DNA of 64,000 nt. Source: Legionella geestiana. Lineage in GTDB: Bacteria; Pseudomonadota; Gammaproteobacteria; Legionellales; Legionellaceae. The translations under genes were made by a program, and so were the position numbers. Below are positions 35,327 through 44,629 of the stretch, in pieces (the stretch's first letter is position 1; each line of letters opens with the position of its first letter). Under the pieces are notes generated by a model, which saw nothing but the letters and a program-made list of their open reading frames with translations, did no database searches and was not told the origin of the DNA. The stretch lies in NCBI RefSeq assembly GCF_004571195.1, contig NZ_CP038271.1:1478001-1542000 (forward strand). Direction: 5' to 3'.

Positions 35327-36829
35327 TTAGTCATTTACGGGCATCACAAACGCGCTGGTGTCTTCACGGCTTGTAGGCCAGCGGCTGGTGACACTTTTGC
35401 GCCGGGTGTAAAAGTGGAAGCTTTCATCACCGTGCATGAACGTGTCACCAAAGGAAGAGCGCTTCCAGCCGCCGAAGGGATGGGTCGCAACCGGGACCGG
35501 AATGGGGATATTGACTCCCACCATGCCGACATTGACACGGGTAGAATATTCGCGGGCAAAGTAGCCGCTGCGAGTGAAAATCGCCGTGCCGTTGCCATAC
35601 GCGTGACGATTGACGAGCGCAAGCGCGTCTTCAAAGGTCTTTACCGTCAGCATGACGAGTACCGGGCCAAAAATTTCCTGCTGATAAATTTGCATGTCTT
35701 CGCGCACGTCATCAAAGAGCGTGGGGCCTGTGAAAAATCCATTCGGGAAATCCTTGTGGCGAAAGCCGCGCCCGTCAACCAGCAGACGCGCGCCTTCCTT
35801 TACGCCCTCATCAATGAACGCCAGCACGCGCTCGCGGTGGGCGGCGCTGATGAGAGGGCCCATATCAACGCCAGGTTCGTTCCCGGCGCCTACGCGGATG
35901 TTTTTAACGCGCGTAATCAGGGCATCGGTCAGGCGTCTGGCGCTGTCTTCGCCAACGCTCACCACCACCGAAAGCGCCATGCAGCGCTCACCGGCTGAAC
36001 CGAAGGCGGCACCCGTAATGGCATCGGCAGCCATGTCCATGTCGGCATCCGGCATGACGACACAATGGTTTTTAGCCCCTCCAAAGGTGTGGGCGCGCTT
36101 GCCGTTGGCGGTGGCCGTGCGATAAATTGCTTCGGCGACCGGGGTTGAGGCGACCGCGGTAAAGGCTTCGATGTCGGGGTGTGCGAGGAGGGTGTCTACG
36201 GTTTCGCGATTTCCCTGAAGGCACTGCACCACCCCGTCAGGAAGGCCCGCTTCTTTCAGCAGTTCTACCAGTCGCACCGTGGCCGAGGGGTCCTGTTCAG
36301 AGGGCTTGATGATAAAGGTGTTGCCGCAGGCAATGGCAGGCGCCATCATCCAGAGCGGAACCATGACGGGGAAATTAAACGGCGAAACACCGGCACAGAC
36401 GCCAAGGGGCTGCGGGAAGGTGCAGCAGTCAATGCCGCCGGCGGCATTCAGGCTGAACTGCCCCTGCAGCCGGCTTGTGAGTGCGCTGTAAAATTCAACG
36501 GCTTCAATCCCCCGGGCAACGGAGCCACGGGCATCTTCAAGCGTTTTGCCGTGTTCGCGGGTAACGATTTCCGCGAGCTCATCCGTGTGGCGTTCCAGCA
36601 GTTCACGAAAGCGGTTCAGAATACGCGCACGCCGTATGGGAGGTGTAGCGGCCCAGCCCGGAAACGCCGTTCGGGCATTTTCCACGGCTTCCATGCACAA
36701 CGCACGGGACGCATAAGGGACTCTGCCAATGACGTCACCGGTCGCCGGGTTGGTAATGGGATGCGATAAGTCTGCTGCAGGCTCCAGTCGAGCGGTACCG
36801 GCAAGAATGTGGGGAACGGTATAACCCAT
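35327..36829 (-). CDS. mmsA: CoA-acylating methylmalonate-semialdehyde dehydrogenase
   Basis: 500 residues, the normal length. Aldehyde dehydrogenase blocks are PFNFPVMVPLWMMAPAIACG, the catalytic cysteine in GSAGERCMALSVVV, and EIFGPVLVML. It converts methylmalonate semialdehyde to propionyl-CoA in valine and pyrimidine catabolism. The ATG at 36829 follows AAAAGGAG. The longer frame to 36955 has no ribosome site. The promoter lies in the 337-base gap shared with the divergent SidP-like gene. Confidence 0.95.
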   Translation of the reverse strand: MGYTVPHILAGTARLEPAADLSHPITNPATGDVIGRVPYASRALCMEAVENARTAFPGWAATPPIRRARILNRFRELLERHTDELAEIVTREHGKTLEDARGSVARGIEAVEFYSALTSRLQGQFSLNAAGGIDCCTFPQPLGVCAGVSPFNFPVMVPLWMMAPAIACGNTFIIKPSEQDPSATVRLVELLKEAGLPDGVVQCLQGNRETVDTLLAHPDIEAFTAVASTPVAEAIYRTATANGKRAHTFGGAKNHCVVMPDADMDMAADAITGAAFGSAGERCMALSVVVSVGEDSARRLTDALITRVKNIRVGAGNEPGVDMGPLISAAHRERVLAFIDEGVKEGARLLVDGRGFRHKDFPNGFFTGPTLFDDVREDMQIYQQEIFGPVLVMLTVKTFEDALALVNRHAYGNGTAIFTRSGYFAREYSTRVNVGMVGVNIPIPVPVATHPFGGWKRSSFGDTFMHGDESFHFYTRRKSVTSRWPTSREDTSAFVMPVND

Positions 36830-37166
36830 GACGAAACTCCTTTTCTTAAATGGGGCTAAGTTTAGCACGAACATCGGCTGTGGACATTCACTTTCGCCAC
36901 TGCCAGAATGACTGCCAATAAAAGGATCTGTTGACAATTGGTGACATGGCTGCAAACCACGCCAATTTGTCCAAATTTACCCTTGAGTTCGTTAAACAGA
37001 GCTGGCTATTTGCCTCACTCAAGATAAAATCTGGCCTGAATGACGTGATTTTCGCTTCGCGCCACCACATGTCAACAGACCCTGGTGACTTTATTTTCTC
37101 AAAAATTGTCACTTTCCACGAATTCATCAATAATGAAACGATACGCACAGGCAAGGAACTGAGGCC
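36830..37166. other. Divergent intergenic region between mmsA and the SidP-like gene
   Basis: No convincing gene is present; the small open frame at 36931-37170 lacks a ribosome site. It holds a -35/-10 pair for the plus-strand gene (37106-37134) and several related TGACAATT-like words on both strands: TTGACAATTGG at about 36930, CCAATTTGTCC at about 36962, and AAAATTGTCAC at about 37102. These may be regulator sites. Confidence 0.5.
37106..37134 (+). promoter_or_regulatory. Promoter of the SidP-like gene
   Basis: TTGTCA and AATAAT with a 17-base spacer, ending 32 bases before the ATG. The -35 box falls in one of the TGACAATT-like words. Confidence 0.5.
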
Positions 37167-40127
37167 ATGACCCATAAACTGATTTTACGCGTACCCGCCG
37201 GTCTTGAATTGAGTGACGCGTTTCTTGCGACACTTCGGGCTGATTTGGGCGATTTTGAGATTGAACGCTATACCGAGCGCCATGATTTTACCGGCAGCTA
37301 CGAGCGTCGTCAGGAAAGTCTCTGCAACGGGGTACGACAGCTCGCCAAAACGTTCCCGCCGATTGGGCGCAGCATGGAATCGATTGAGGAGATGCTTCTC
37401 GGGCTTCGGATGGAGTACCGCAGCCCCGATTTTGGCCTTTGTGCCCGCTACCAGGACAGGCTGGTCGCGTTCACGGCAGCACTCGTCGCCGAAATGGCAA
37501 AGATTGACCCCTGGCGTTCACTGCTCCAACAGTGTCAGGGCAACCCAGCTCGTCTTCTTGACCGAGCTGAGCAGTACGCAATCCTTGAAAATGATACGCC
37601 CGATATTGCGACACTGCAGCGCATTGAAGCCAATGGCCGTGTACGCTACACCGTACAGTATGACCGACAGCTCTCAGCACTCAGCCCGGCTCTTGAACGC
37701 GATTTTGATGCCATTCTCAAGCACTGCGACAAAGCCATGCCCATATGGTTTGCGGATATCGGTAAGGAAATGCACCCGGCATGGCAGGAGTATATCGCGG
37801 GGCTTGGCGCTGAAGTCACTGCAGTCACTGATTTAATGGAAAAAGCCACGGCATTGAAAGAGGCATTGGCTGGCGTGCCGGGCATGAGGCTGCCGGCGCT
37901 GCTTGAAGCAATTAAGAGCGGTAAGGTGGCGTGGCCCGCGTCTTTTGAAAAACTCTCTGCAGGAGAGCGATTGCTGATTACGCGCCTCATTCAGGAAAAG
38001 GGTGCATCTTTGGCGGTGCTTTATAATGAGTTGAGGCGCTTTGACGAGAAACTGAACGTCCTCACGCGGCGTGATAAAGCGCTTTTTGCAGAGGAAATGA
38101 CGCGCGTGCGTGAGGTGCCGCTGGCGTTTTATTACATGCCCGCATACGAGCAGAAAATGCTTATAAAAGTGCTTGAAAGCGGCAAGCCAGAGAGTGCTCC
38201 TTCCCGCCTTAGAAGTGTCGACATGACGGTAAACGCCGCCGAACACTTTTTTCAGATACGCAATGAATCCGGGGTGCTTTTAAAAGCATCGCCACCTGCC
38301 ATCCGCTTTGGCCATCTGGCTACTCGAGACAAGCTGCAACAGCCAAAACTGATACAGGAGCGGCATGCGCTGGCGAATCTTGAGCATATGCTTTCGCTGG
38401 CCGGTTCGAGGCCGGTGTTACTGCAGACGCTCATCAGCCCCATTTATACGGGGGATTTCACACCCGACTACACGCTTGATAAAGTACTCAGCGAAGTGGT
38501 TAAGCAGGTACGTGCAAAAGATCCATCGCGTGAGCTGGTATTTGCCAATCATCCCTTCAATATCGTCAAGAAAATCCCGGGCTTTTGGACGCCTAACGAT
38601 TATGCGCCAGGCAAGGCGCTTCTCCATATGGTGCGCTTGCGCCTTACAGAGTCTGCTGTTCAGGGCGCGCTGTTGTCCGCAGGTGAAACCGGTTCTGGAG
38701 CCGAGGCCATCAGAAACCTGATTGCCGTTCAGACGCGCTTTATCAATGCAAATCGGGATGTTGCGGGGGCGTGGAATCTGATGCGAAGCATCATCCCAAA
38801 ACTGCCGGTGGTTCTTTCGGAGCTTGAGCCCGAAGAGCTCGAAAATATGCTCAATCGCGCATTTGAGGAAGCTTCAAGGCGTCAGATGGGACTGGCTTTT
38901 GGGGTTGCGCCGGATACGGACGTACAGATGGCGTTGAATGATGTCATCAGCGCCCATTTTGGTCAGCTCAGGGGGCTTGCAGATTGCCGGGAGTTCTTTA
39001 AAGCCTCGCTGATGCTGCCACGATGCGGGCAGCCGGAACAGCTCATGCGACTGTCCCCGTTTGTAACGCACTGTGGCAATCAGGCCATCCTTGCCAATGA
39101 GTATGAACGTACGCTCTCCTGGAACATGCTGCCGGTTACTGCAACGGTTAACGATACCGTGGGGCGCGAGCTGATGCTTGCTTCGCAGGAACAGCTGCTG
39201 ATGGATGGAATTGGCATACCGATGGGGTCGTGTGTCAGTGGCAAAGATCGCAAAGGCATCGTGCTCGTGCATTCTGACGCGATGCGTCTCTATCATGATC
39301 TCTACGGGCAGTGGCCATCCTCGATGGACACGGGCGTTGAGCGTAAAAATTTCGTGGCGCTGGTGGTGAAATTATATGTTTCTCGGCATCCGGCAGTGTT
39401 TGCAGGACTTGGTGCGCTTGGTGCCGAGGGGATTAAGACGCCCTGGGATTATTTTCCTGCGGATATCTCCGAGGGAATCATAGAATACCTTGGTAATGAA
39501 GCGGCACTTTATTTTGACGAAGTGCTTGCTACCAATAACGATGTGCATCACATTCGCTCTCGAAAATTTGTGGAAAAAATGCCTGATGAAGTCTGCATTG
39601 CGCGAGCGGAGCTGTTATCTCCAGAGGGTACTGCGCGTTTTCTGAGCGCGCTGAAGCCCGCGATTCATCGTCTTATTGCAAACGTACAACAGACGTGGAC
39701 CGGGAGCCTGTTTGGTGGGCCAAGAGGGGCTGTAAGCATGCTGGAATCCCTCACTGGGCCAGCTTTAGATGAGACGCACCGACTGGGCGCGATTTATCGG
39801 GATGTAATGAGCAGACTGGGCGAGCGCTCCCGCATTAATCTGCGCGCACAGGAAACTTCAGTTCTCTATGACGCGGTAGCAAGGCTTTTTGAGAGCGATA
39901 CGCCGGATGCTATCCTTGAGAGCGTGCTTTACAGTCTGAACAGCGCTACGCCAGTGGCAGCGCATTCCGGCATCGAGCATGGATTCTTGCCAGAAGAGGA
40001 TGATATTCAGGGGCATGAATCTGATGGGTATCAAGGAGGCGGCTTCCCGCCGTCATCCTCGTCGTCTTCATCATCTTCGTCCGCATCCTCTTCTTCCATG
40101 CCGACAGATGCCGCTCCTTACTGGTGA
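37167..40127 (+). CDS. SidP-like CX5R phosphoinositide phosphatase, candidate effector
   Basis: 986 residues. The motif CVSGKDRKG (C689, R695) in the context GIPMGSCVSGKDRKGIVLVH matches the CX5R P-loop (CKSxKDR type) of phosphoinositide phosphatases such as SopB, INPP4, SidF and SidP. The gene lies beside mmsA, and as I recall L. pneumophila sidP (lpg0130) is next to mmsA (lpg0129), so synteny supports the call. The rest is helical and unrecognised. The C-terminus is a poly-Ser run (about 965-980) then MPTDAAPYW, plausibly the translocation signal. It would remove phosphate from host PI3P-type lipids. Overall similarity to SidP is not checked. Confidence 0.7.
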   Translation: MTHKLILRVPAGLELSDAFLATLRADLGDFEIERYTERHDFTGSYERRQESLCNGVRQLAKTFPPIGRSMESIEEMLLGLRMEYRSPDFGLCARYQDRLVAFTAALVAEMAKIDPWRSLLQQCQGNPARLLDRAEQYAILENDTPDIATLQRIEANGRVRYTVQYDRQLSALSPALERDFDAILKHCDKAMPIWFADIGKEMHPAWQEYIAGLGAEVTAVTDLMEKATALKEALAGVPGMRLPALLEAIKSGKVAWPASFEKLSAGERLLITRLIQEKGASLAVLYNELRRFDEKLNVLTRRDKALFAEEMTRVREVPLAFYYMPAYEQKMLIKVLESGKPESAPSRLRSVDMTVNAAEHFFQIRNESGVLLKASPPAIRFGHLATRDKLQQPKLIQERHALANLEHMLSLAGSRPVLLQTLISPIYTGDFTPDYTLDKVLSEVVKQVRAKDPSRELVFANHPFNIVKKIPGFWTPNDYAPGKALLHMVRLRLTESAVQGALLSAGETGSGAEAIRNLIAVQTRFINANRDVAGAWNLMRSIIPKLPVVLSELEPEELENMLNRAFEEASRRQMGLAFGVAPDTDVQMALNDVISAHFGQLRGLADCREFFKASLMLPRCGQPEQLMRLSPFVTHCGNQAILANEYERTLSWNMLPVTATVNDTVGRELMLASQEQLLMDGIGIPMGSCVSGKDRKGIVLVHSDAMRLYHDLYGQWPSSMDTGVERKNFVALVVKLYVSRHPAVFAGLGALGAEGIKTPWDYFPADISEGIIEYLGNEAALYFDEVLATNNDVHHIRSRKFVEKMPDEVCIARAELLSPEGTARFLSALKPAIHRLIANVQQTWTGSLFGGPRGAVSMLESLTGPALDETHRLGAIYRDVMSRLGERSRINLRAQETSVLYDAVARLFESDTPDAILESVLYSLNSATPVAAHSGIEHGFLPEEDDIQGHESDGYQGGGFPPSSSSSSSSSSASSSSMPTDAAPYW

Positions 40128-40139
40128 TGATAATCCTTG

Positions 40140-40181
40140 TTTGCCGCTGTTGCGTTATATATGGCGGCAAAGAGTTTTTTT
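40140..40181 (+). terminator. Rho-independent terminator of the SidP-like gene
   Basis: TTTGCCGC (40140-40147) pairs with GCGGCAAA (40164-40171) around a 16-base loop, followed by GAG and a run of seven T. It lies 13 bases after the stop codon. Confidence 0.75.
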
Positions 40182-40918
40182 CAGGATTGCAGCACGTGTT
40201 CAAGTCCCTGGCAGAGTGTTTTCAGGGTTGGTGCCTTTTCGCACGCGAGGACAACGCCTTTCATGTAACAGTTGCGGTCAAGGGTGTTGTGCGTAATTGA
40301 CAGGGTTTCTCCGGGGGCGCCAAAAAGTACTTCCTGGCGGGCGAGGATGCCTGGCAGTCGTACGGAGTGGATGGGGATGTCATGGCAGCTGCCGCCGCGT
40401 GCGCCTGCGATAATTTCTCGCAGTTGCAGGGTTTCTGGCGGGCTTTGTCGGGTTTTGGCCATCATCGCTGCGGTAGCGAGCGCGGTGCCTGATGGGGCAT
40501 CGAGCTTTTGTGGATGGTGGGCTTCGATGATTTCAGCATGGTTCAGCCAGCGCGCGGCCTCAGCAGCAAAGCGCATCATGAGTACGGCGGCAATGGAGAA
40601 GTTGGGCACGATAAGGCCGCCAAGGCCGCGTGCTTCACACATTTCCCGTAATGTCTGCACGTCGGTTTCTACAAGCCCGCTGGTGCCAATGACTGGCCTC
40701 GCGCCGGCGTTAATGATTGTTCGTGCATTATCAAAAGCACAGTCGGCACGGGTTAAATCGAGTACCACCTCGGCCTTTGTATTCTGAATGGCATCTTTAA
40801 GGTTATCCTCACGTCCAAGGCGCGCGACCAGTTCGAGGGGGGCGTGTGCTTCAATGGCCGCACAGGCGAGCACGCCCATTTTGCCACGGGCGCCGTTGAT
40901 TATGACACGTACAGGCAT
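40181..40918 (-). CDS. dapB: 4-hydroxy-tetrahydrodipicolinate reductase
   Basis: 245 residues: NAD(P)-binding GARGKMG near the start, the signature EIIEAHHPQKLDAPSGTA, and the C-terminal PGETLSITHN block. It acts in the lysine and meso-diaminopimelate pathway. The ATG at 40918 follows GGAGAG. It starts 11 bases after the Pmp3-type gene, so both are probably in one transcript. Confidence 0.95.
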   Translation of the reverse strand: MPVRVIINGARGKMGVLACAAIEAHAPLELVARLGREDNLKDAIQNTKAEVVLDLTRADCAFDNARTIINAGARPVIGTSGLVETDVQTLREMCEARGLGGLIVPNFSIAAVLMMRFAAEAARWLNHAEIIEAHHPQKLDAPSGTALATAAMMAKTRQSPPETLQLREIIAGARGGSCHDIPIHSVRLPGILARQEVLFGAPGETLSITHNTLDRNCYMKGVVLACEKAPTLKTLCQGLEHVLQS

Positions 40919-40929
40919 CAAACTCTCCG

Positions 40930-41139
40930 TTATTCAGCCGCTGGTTGAGGCTTTGGTGTGGGGTAAAAGCTCGCGCGAACCACACGCAGCGCCCAGATGG
41001 ATGCAGGAATCCAGCCGATGACGGTAACCACCATGATAAGTGCCATGAAGGCGCCGCCCGGATTGTCGTTTAAAAGCAGGGCAAGCCATGGAAAAAACAG
41101 TGCGATTAGACACATGAAATAATAGCGCAATCGTTTCAT
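40930..41139 (-). CDS. Pmp3/YqaE family small membrane protein
   Basis: 69 residues with two membrane helices (CLIALFFPWLALLL and ALIMVVTVIGWIPASIWAL) separated by NDNPGG, the Pmp3 layout, where the second helix normally carries the GWIPxxIxA motif. Family members affect membrane potential and ion tolerance. It precedes dapB on the same strand. Confidence 0.85.
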   Translation of the reverse strand: MKRLRYYFMCLIALFFPWLALLLNDNPGGAFMALIMVVTVIGWIPASIWALRVVRASFYPTPKPQPAAE

Positions 41140-41193
41140 GAGAAAATGTCCATGTTTAAGGGTATTGCTTTCAGTATATCACTTTATGAACGC

Positions 41194-41222
41194 TTGAAAA
41201 CGGCGGGCAAACACTGTACATT
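41194..41222 (+). promoter_or_regulatory. Promoter of the ProQ-domain gene
   Basis: TTGAAA and TACATT with a 17-base spacer, followed by about 70 bases of leader before the ATG at 41294. Confidence 0.5.
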
Positions 41223-41293
41223 GCACGCTCATTTTCGGCAACGGGCGTTATGGCAAGAGCCTTGAAGCCCCTCGCATGTTCAAAGGTATGATA

Positions 41294-41953
41294 ATGAGAA
41301 GACAGGAGCTGCACCCGCGCACCGCCGTTATCAACAGAGCGCAGAAACTGCAATCCAAAAAAGCGCGGGTGGATGCCCTCTCCTGGCTTGCCGCGCGCTT
41401 TCCTGAGGCGTTTGACAATACCAGTCGTATCCGCCCGCTGAAGCAGGGAATTATGGAAGACATTCTCGCCACTGTTGCTGATGAGGCAGAGGCCGCTGGA
41501 ATTTCCAAAAGCAAGTTACGCGAAGCCGTGGTAGTTTTTACCCGGCGCGTTGATTATCTGACGTGTCTTAAGGCGCGGGAAATGCGCATTGATTTGCAGG
41601 GCAGCCCTGCAGGCCTTGTTACGGAAGAAGAAGCTGAGCGCGCCGCCGTAAAGATTCGCAAGCGGGTTGAAAAAAGTGCGCGCAATGCCCGCCGTAATAA
41701 TCTTGTTAAAATGCAGGCTTTTAATCCTTCCCGCGCAGGTAGCGGCATGCCCGTCATGGCGGATGATTCTGCCCTGCCTGAGCGCGCACCGGCATGGAGT
41801 GCGCCTGCAACTCCTGCTGCGCGCGCGCCATCGGTCGTTGTCCGCCATAAAAGTACCCGGGCTTTTGACCCGGATGCCGTAGCACGCCTGAAAGCAAAAC
41901 TCGGGCTGTCAACGCGAGCGGATGCACCGGAGGAAGAAGAAGCACACGGGTAG
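41294..41953 (+). CDS. ProQ/FinO-domain RNA chaperone
   Basis: 219 residues. The first 125 residues match the ProQ/FinO fold: SWLAARFPEAFDNTSRIRPL, KQGIMEDI, and REAVVVFTRRVDYLTCL, followed by a Lys/Arg-rich region and a low-complexity tail. Such proteins bind structured small RNAs; in Legionella RocC, a ProQ-domain protein, represses competence with RocR RNA, and this may be that or a paralogue. The ATG at 41294 follows AAAGG. A small orphan gene follows after 22 bases. Confidence 0.85.
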   Translation: MRRQELHPRTAVINRAQKLQSKKARVDALSWLAARFPEAFDNTSRIRPLKQGIMEDILATVADEAEAAGISKSKLREAVVVFTRRVDYLTCLKAREMRIDLQGSPAGLVTEEEAERAAVKIRKRVEKSARNARRNNLVKMQAFNPSRAGSGMPVMADDSALPERAPAWSAPATPAARAPSVVVRHKSTRAFDPDAVARLKAKLGLSTRADAPEEEEAHG

Positions 41954-41975
41954 GTTTTTCTTCGGAGGTTAAAGC

Positions 41976-42314
41976 ATGTTGAGTTCTTTTTGGGGACGTC
42001 CGCCAAAAGGGTATGGCACGCTGGAGCAGTTTGATACAGACGAGGAAGTCGCGTTTTTTCAACTGGAAGAGCCGTTGATGAACGCCGTTGGGGAGTATTG
42101 TTCCGCACAACACCTTGTCGGTTTTCAGCCGCCAGACGCAATTATCAATCATCTGCATGCCATTCGCGACCGCTTTGGAGAGGGGCGTCTGAAGGAGTGC
42201 CTCTGCAAAGTTCAACAAGCGATTCAGGGGCAGGGCGTACGGGGCTGGGGCGCGATAGATGCAGCCATGGACAGTACGCCCGGGTCGAGCGTGACCGTTA
42301 ATCACACCATGTGA
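41976..42314 (+). CDS. Small orphan protein downstream of the ProQ gene
   Basis: 112 residues, soluble, no signal peptide. It has a good CGGAGGTTAAAGC ribosome site and follows the ProQ-domain gene at 22 bases, so the two are likely co-expressed. The sequence (LSSFWGRPPKGYGTLEQFDT, then an amphipathic helix-rich centre) gives no family match by eye. Confidence 0.65.
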   Translation: MLSSFWGRPPKGYGTLEQFDTDEEVAFFQLEEPLMNAVGEYCSAQHLVGFQPPDAIINHLHAIRDRFGEGRLKECLCKVQQAIQGQGVRGWGAIDAAMDSTPGSSVTVNHTM

Positions 42315-42334
42315 AAAGCTATCCGGCCATTGGC

Positions 42335-42375
42335 GATACCCGATGCCGGGCTTCGCCGTGCTCAGCCCGGGCTAC
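42335..42375 (-). repeat. REP-like half unit, inverted orientation
   Basis: Read on the minus strand this is a GTAGCCCGGGCTGAGC to GGCATCGGGTATC left half of the same family found at 12.2, 16.9 and 32.3 kb. It sits between the convergent orphan and pgk genes. Confidence 0.8.
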
Positions 42376-42399
42376 GGTTGGTGGTGATGGAATCAACGG

Positions 42400-43590
42400 T
42401 CAAGCAGACGAGCAACTCTCTTTACGCTCGATTAACACCGCGACTGCAGGCAGGGTTTTGCCCTCAAGATATTCTAGAAATGCGCCACCACCTGTAGAGA
42501 TGTAGGATATTTTCTGCGTGAGGTCGTATAAATCCACCGCCGCCAGTGTATCGCCGCCACCGGCAATGGTAAACGCATCGCTGTTGGCGATGGCAATGGC
42601 AAGCGCACGGGTACCGTATGCAAACTGTGGAAACTCAAATACCCCGACCGGGCCGTTCCAGATAATGGTTTTTGCGTTTTCAAGAATTTCCACGTAGGTT
42701 TTGATGGTTTCCGGCCCAATGTCCATTATCATGTCGTCTGCTGCCATGTGGCTGAGAGACTTGTTATAGGCGGGACACGCATCTGAGAACGATTTGCCAA
42801 CCACTACATCGACAGGAAGCGGGATTTTGCATCCCTTCTCTGCTGCGAGGCGCAAGATATCGCGTGCTTCTTCAAGTAGATTGTCTTCACAGAGTGACTG
42901 GCCGATTTCATAACCCTGTGCCTTCAGGAACGTATTGGCAATGCCGCCACCAAGAATCAGGCAGTCCATCATGCACACGAGCTGGCGAAGGAGGGAGAGT
43001 TTGCTCGACACTTTTGCGCCGCCAACAATTGCGACCACGGGTCTTGCCGGATTTTTAAGTACATGCTGCAGGGCCTCGAGCTCGCGAACGAGCAGAGGGC
43101 CTGCAACAGCGAGCGGTGCAAGACGCGCGACACCGCAGGTGGAAGCCTGAGCCCGATGCGCCGTACCAAAAGCGTCCATGACAAAAATATCGCAAAGTGC
43201 TGCAAGCTTTTGAGACAAAGCCATATCGTTGGCTTTTTCACCTGCGTTAAAGCGTACGTTTTCGCAAACGACAAGCTCGCCTGGCCGTGCCTCTACCCCT
43301 TCCAGATAATCAGAAACGAAACGCACGGGATACTCAAGGTGAGATGCCAGATAATCGGCAACAGGCTTCAGGGAAAAACGCTTTTCAAAACGTCCCTCTT
43401 CCGGGCGGCCCAGGTGAGAAAGCACCATGACGGCAGCGCCGGCATCAAGCGCCGCTTTAAGGGTTGGCAGTGCCGCCTGCAGACGCTGATCGCTTGTAAT
43501 CAGGCCATCGAGAATCGGTACATTCAGGTCTTCGCGAATCAGCACGCGTTTACCACGGAGTTCAACATCCTGCATTTTAAGAAGGTTCAT
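42400..43590 (-). CDS. pgk: Phosphoglycerate kinase
   Basis: 396 residues: [10 protein letters not shown] at the N-terminus, [36 protein letters not shown], and C-terminal [15 protein letters not shown] and [10 protein letters not shown] nucleotide-binding blocks. It interconverts 1,3-bisphosphoglycerate and 3-phosphoglycerate. Its start overlaps the gap stop by four bases. It is the last gene of tkt-gap-pgk here. Confidence 0.97.
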   Translation of the reverse strand: MNLLKMQDVELRGKRVLIREDLNVPILDGLITSDQRLQAALPTLKAALDAGAAVMVLSHLGRPEEGRFEKRFSLKPVADYLASHLEYPVRFVSDYLEGVEARPGELVVCENVRFNAGEKANDMALSQKLAALCDIFVMDAFGTAHRAQASTCGVARLAPLAVAGPLLVRELEALQHVLKNPARPVVAIVGGAKVSSKLSLLRQLVCMMDCLILGGGIANTFLKAQGYEIGQSLCEDNLLEEARDILRLAAEKGCKIPLPVDVVVGKSFSDACPAYNKSLSHMAADDMIMDIGPETIKTYVEILENAKTIIWNGPVGVFEFPQFAYGTRALAIAIANSDAFTIAGGGDTLAAVDLYDLTQKISYISTGGGAFLEYLEGKTLPAVAVLIERKESCSSA

Positions 43591-44594
43591 GAGCGTTTAT
43601 TCCCCCATTGCATCATGGCTTCGGCCGTATCGAGCATGCGGTTGGAAAAGCCCCATTCATTGTCATACCAGGCAATGACCTTGACCAGTTTTCCAAGCAC
43701 TTTTGTCTGGGTGGCGTCAAAAATCGCGGAGGCCGGATTGTGGTTAAAATCACAGGAAACGAGCGGGTCGTGGTTGATGCGCAAAATCTCACTCGCGGCA
43801 TTCTCAAGAATGGCATTCACTTCCTGCACATTGGTTTCACGTCCAGATTCAAAGGTAAGGTCGACCACCGAGACATTGAGCGTCGGGACGCGCATGGCGA
43901 AGCCATCAAGCTTTCCGGCAAGCTCCGGCAACACGAGCCCCACGGCCTGAGCCGCTCCGGTTTTGGTCGGAATAATCGATTGCGTGGCAGAGCGCGCCCG
44001 GCGTAAATCGCTGTGGCTGCCATCCAGCAGCATTTGATCTTTGGTGTAGGCGTGCACTGTGTTCACAAGGCCTGTCTGTACGCCAAGAGCCTCATGCAGC
44101 GGCTTGACCACCGGCGCAAGGCAATTGGTGGTGCAGGAGGCGTTGGAAACAATCACATCGCTGTCCTTGAGGCTATGGTGGTTTACGCCATAGACAATGG
44201 TTGCATCCGCGTTTTTGCCAGGGGCTGAAATCAGCACTTTTTTGGCACCGGCGGCAAGGTGCTGCATCGCGCCTTCACGGCTCGTAAAACGTCCCGTGCA
44301 TTCAAAAACCACATCAACCCCGAGAGCTTCCCAGGGCAGTTCTGCCGGATTGCGGGTTCCGGTAATCAGAATAGGATGATGATTGACTATCAGCCGGTTT
44401 CCATCAACTGTGACTGGAAATCCGAAGTGTCCATGGGTCGTGTCATGGCGGGTGAGGTGAGCCGTTACATCAATGCCGGACACATCGTTAATGGCGACGA
44501 CCTCAAAAGTTCCCTCGCGATGGTACTCGTAAATGGATCGCAGGATGCAGCGGCCGATGCGGCCGTATCCGTTAATTGCGACGCGAATTGCCAT
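43587..44594 (-). CDS. gap: Glyceraldehyde-3-phosphate dehydrogenase
   Basis: 335 residues with NAD-binding [15 protein letters not shown], catalytic [12 protein letters not shown] and the C-terminal [15 protein letters not shown]. It acts in glycolysis and gluconeogenesis. It lies between tkt (35 bases upstream) and pgk (overlapping), so one operon. Confidence 0.97.
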   Translation of the reverse strand: MAIRVAINGYGRIGRCILRSIYEYHREGTFEVVAINDVSGIDVTAHLTRHDTTHGHFGFPVTVDGNRLIVNHHPILITGTRNPAELPWEALGVDVVFECTGRFTSREGAMQHLAAGAKKVLISAPGKNADATIVYGVNHHSLKDSDVIVSNASCTTNCLAPVVKPLHEALGVQTGLVNTVHAYTKDQMLLDGSHSDLRRARSATQSIIPTKTGAAQAVGLVLPELAGKLDGFAMRVPTLNVSVVDLTFESGRETNVQEVNAILENAASEILRINHDPLVSCDFNHNPASAIFDATQTKVLGKLVKVIAWYDNEWGFSNRMLDTAEAMMQWGNKRS

Positions 44595-44629
44595 GTTGAT
44601 TCTCCGAATGTATCAAAAGTTTTACAGGG

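Noticed and set aside
36931-37170. 79-residue frame before the SidP-like gene
   Set aside because: It overlaps the promoter and start of the real gene and lacks a ribosome site.
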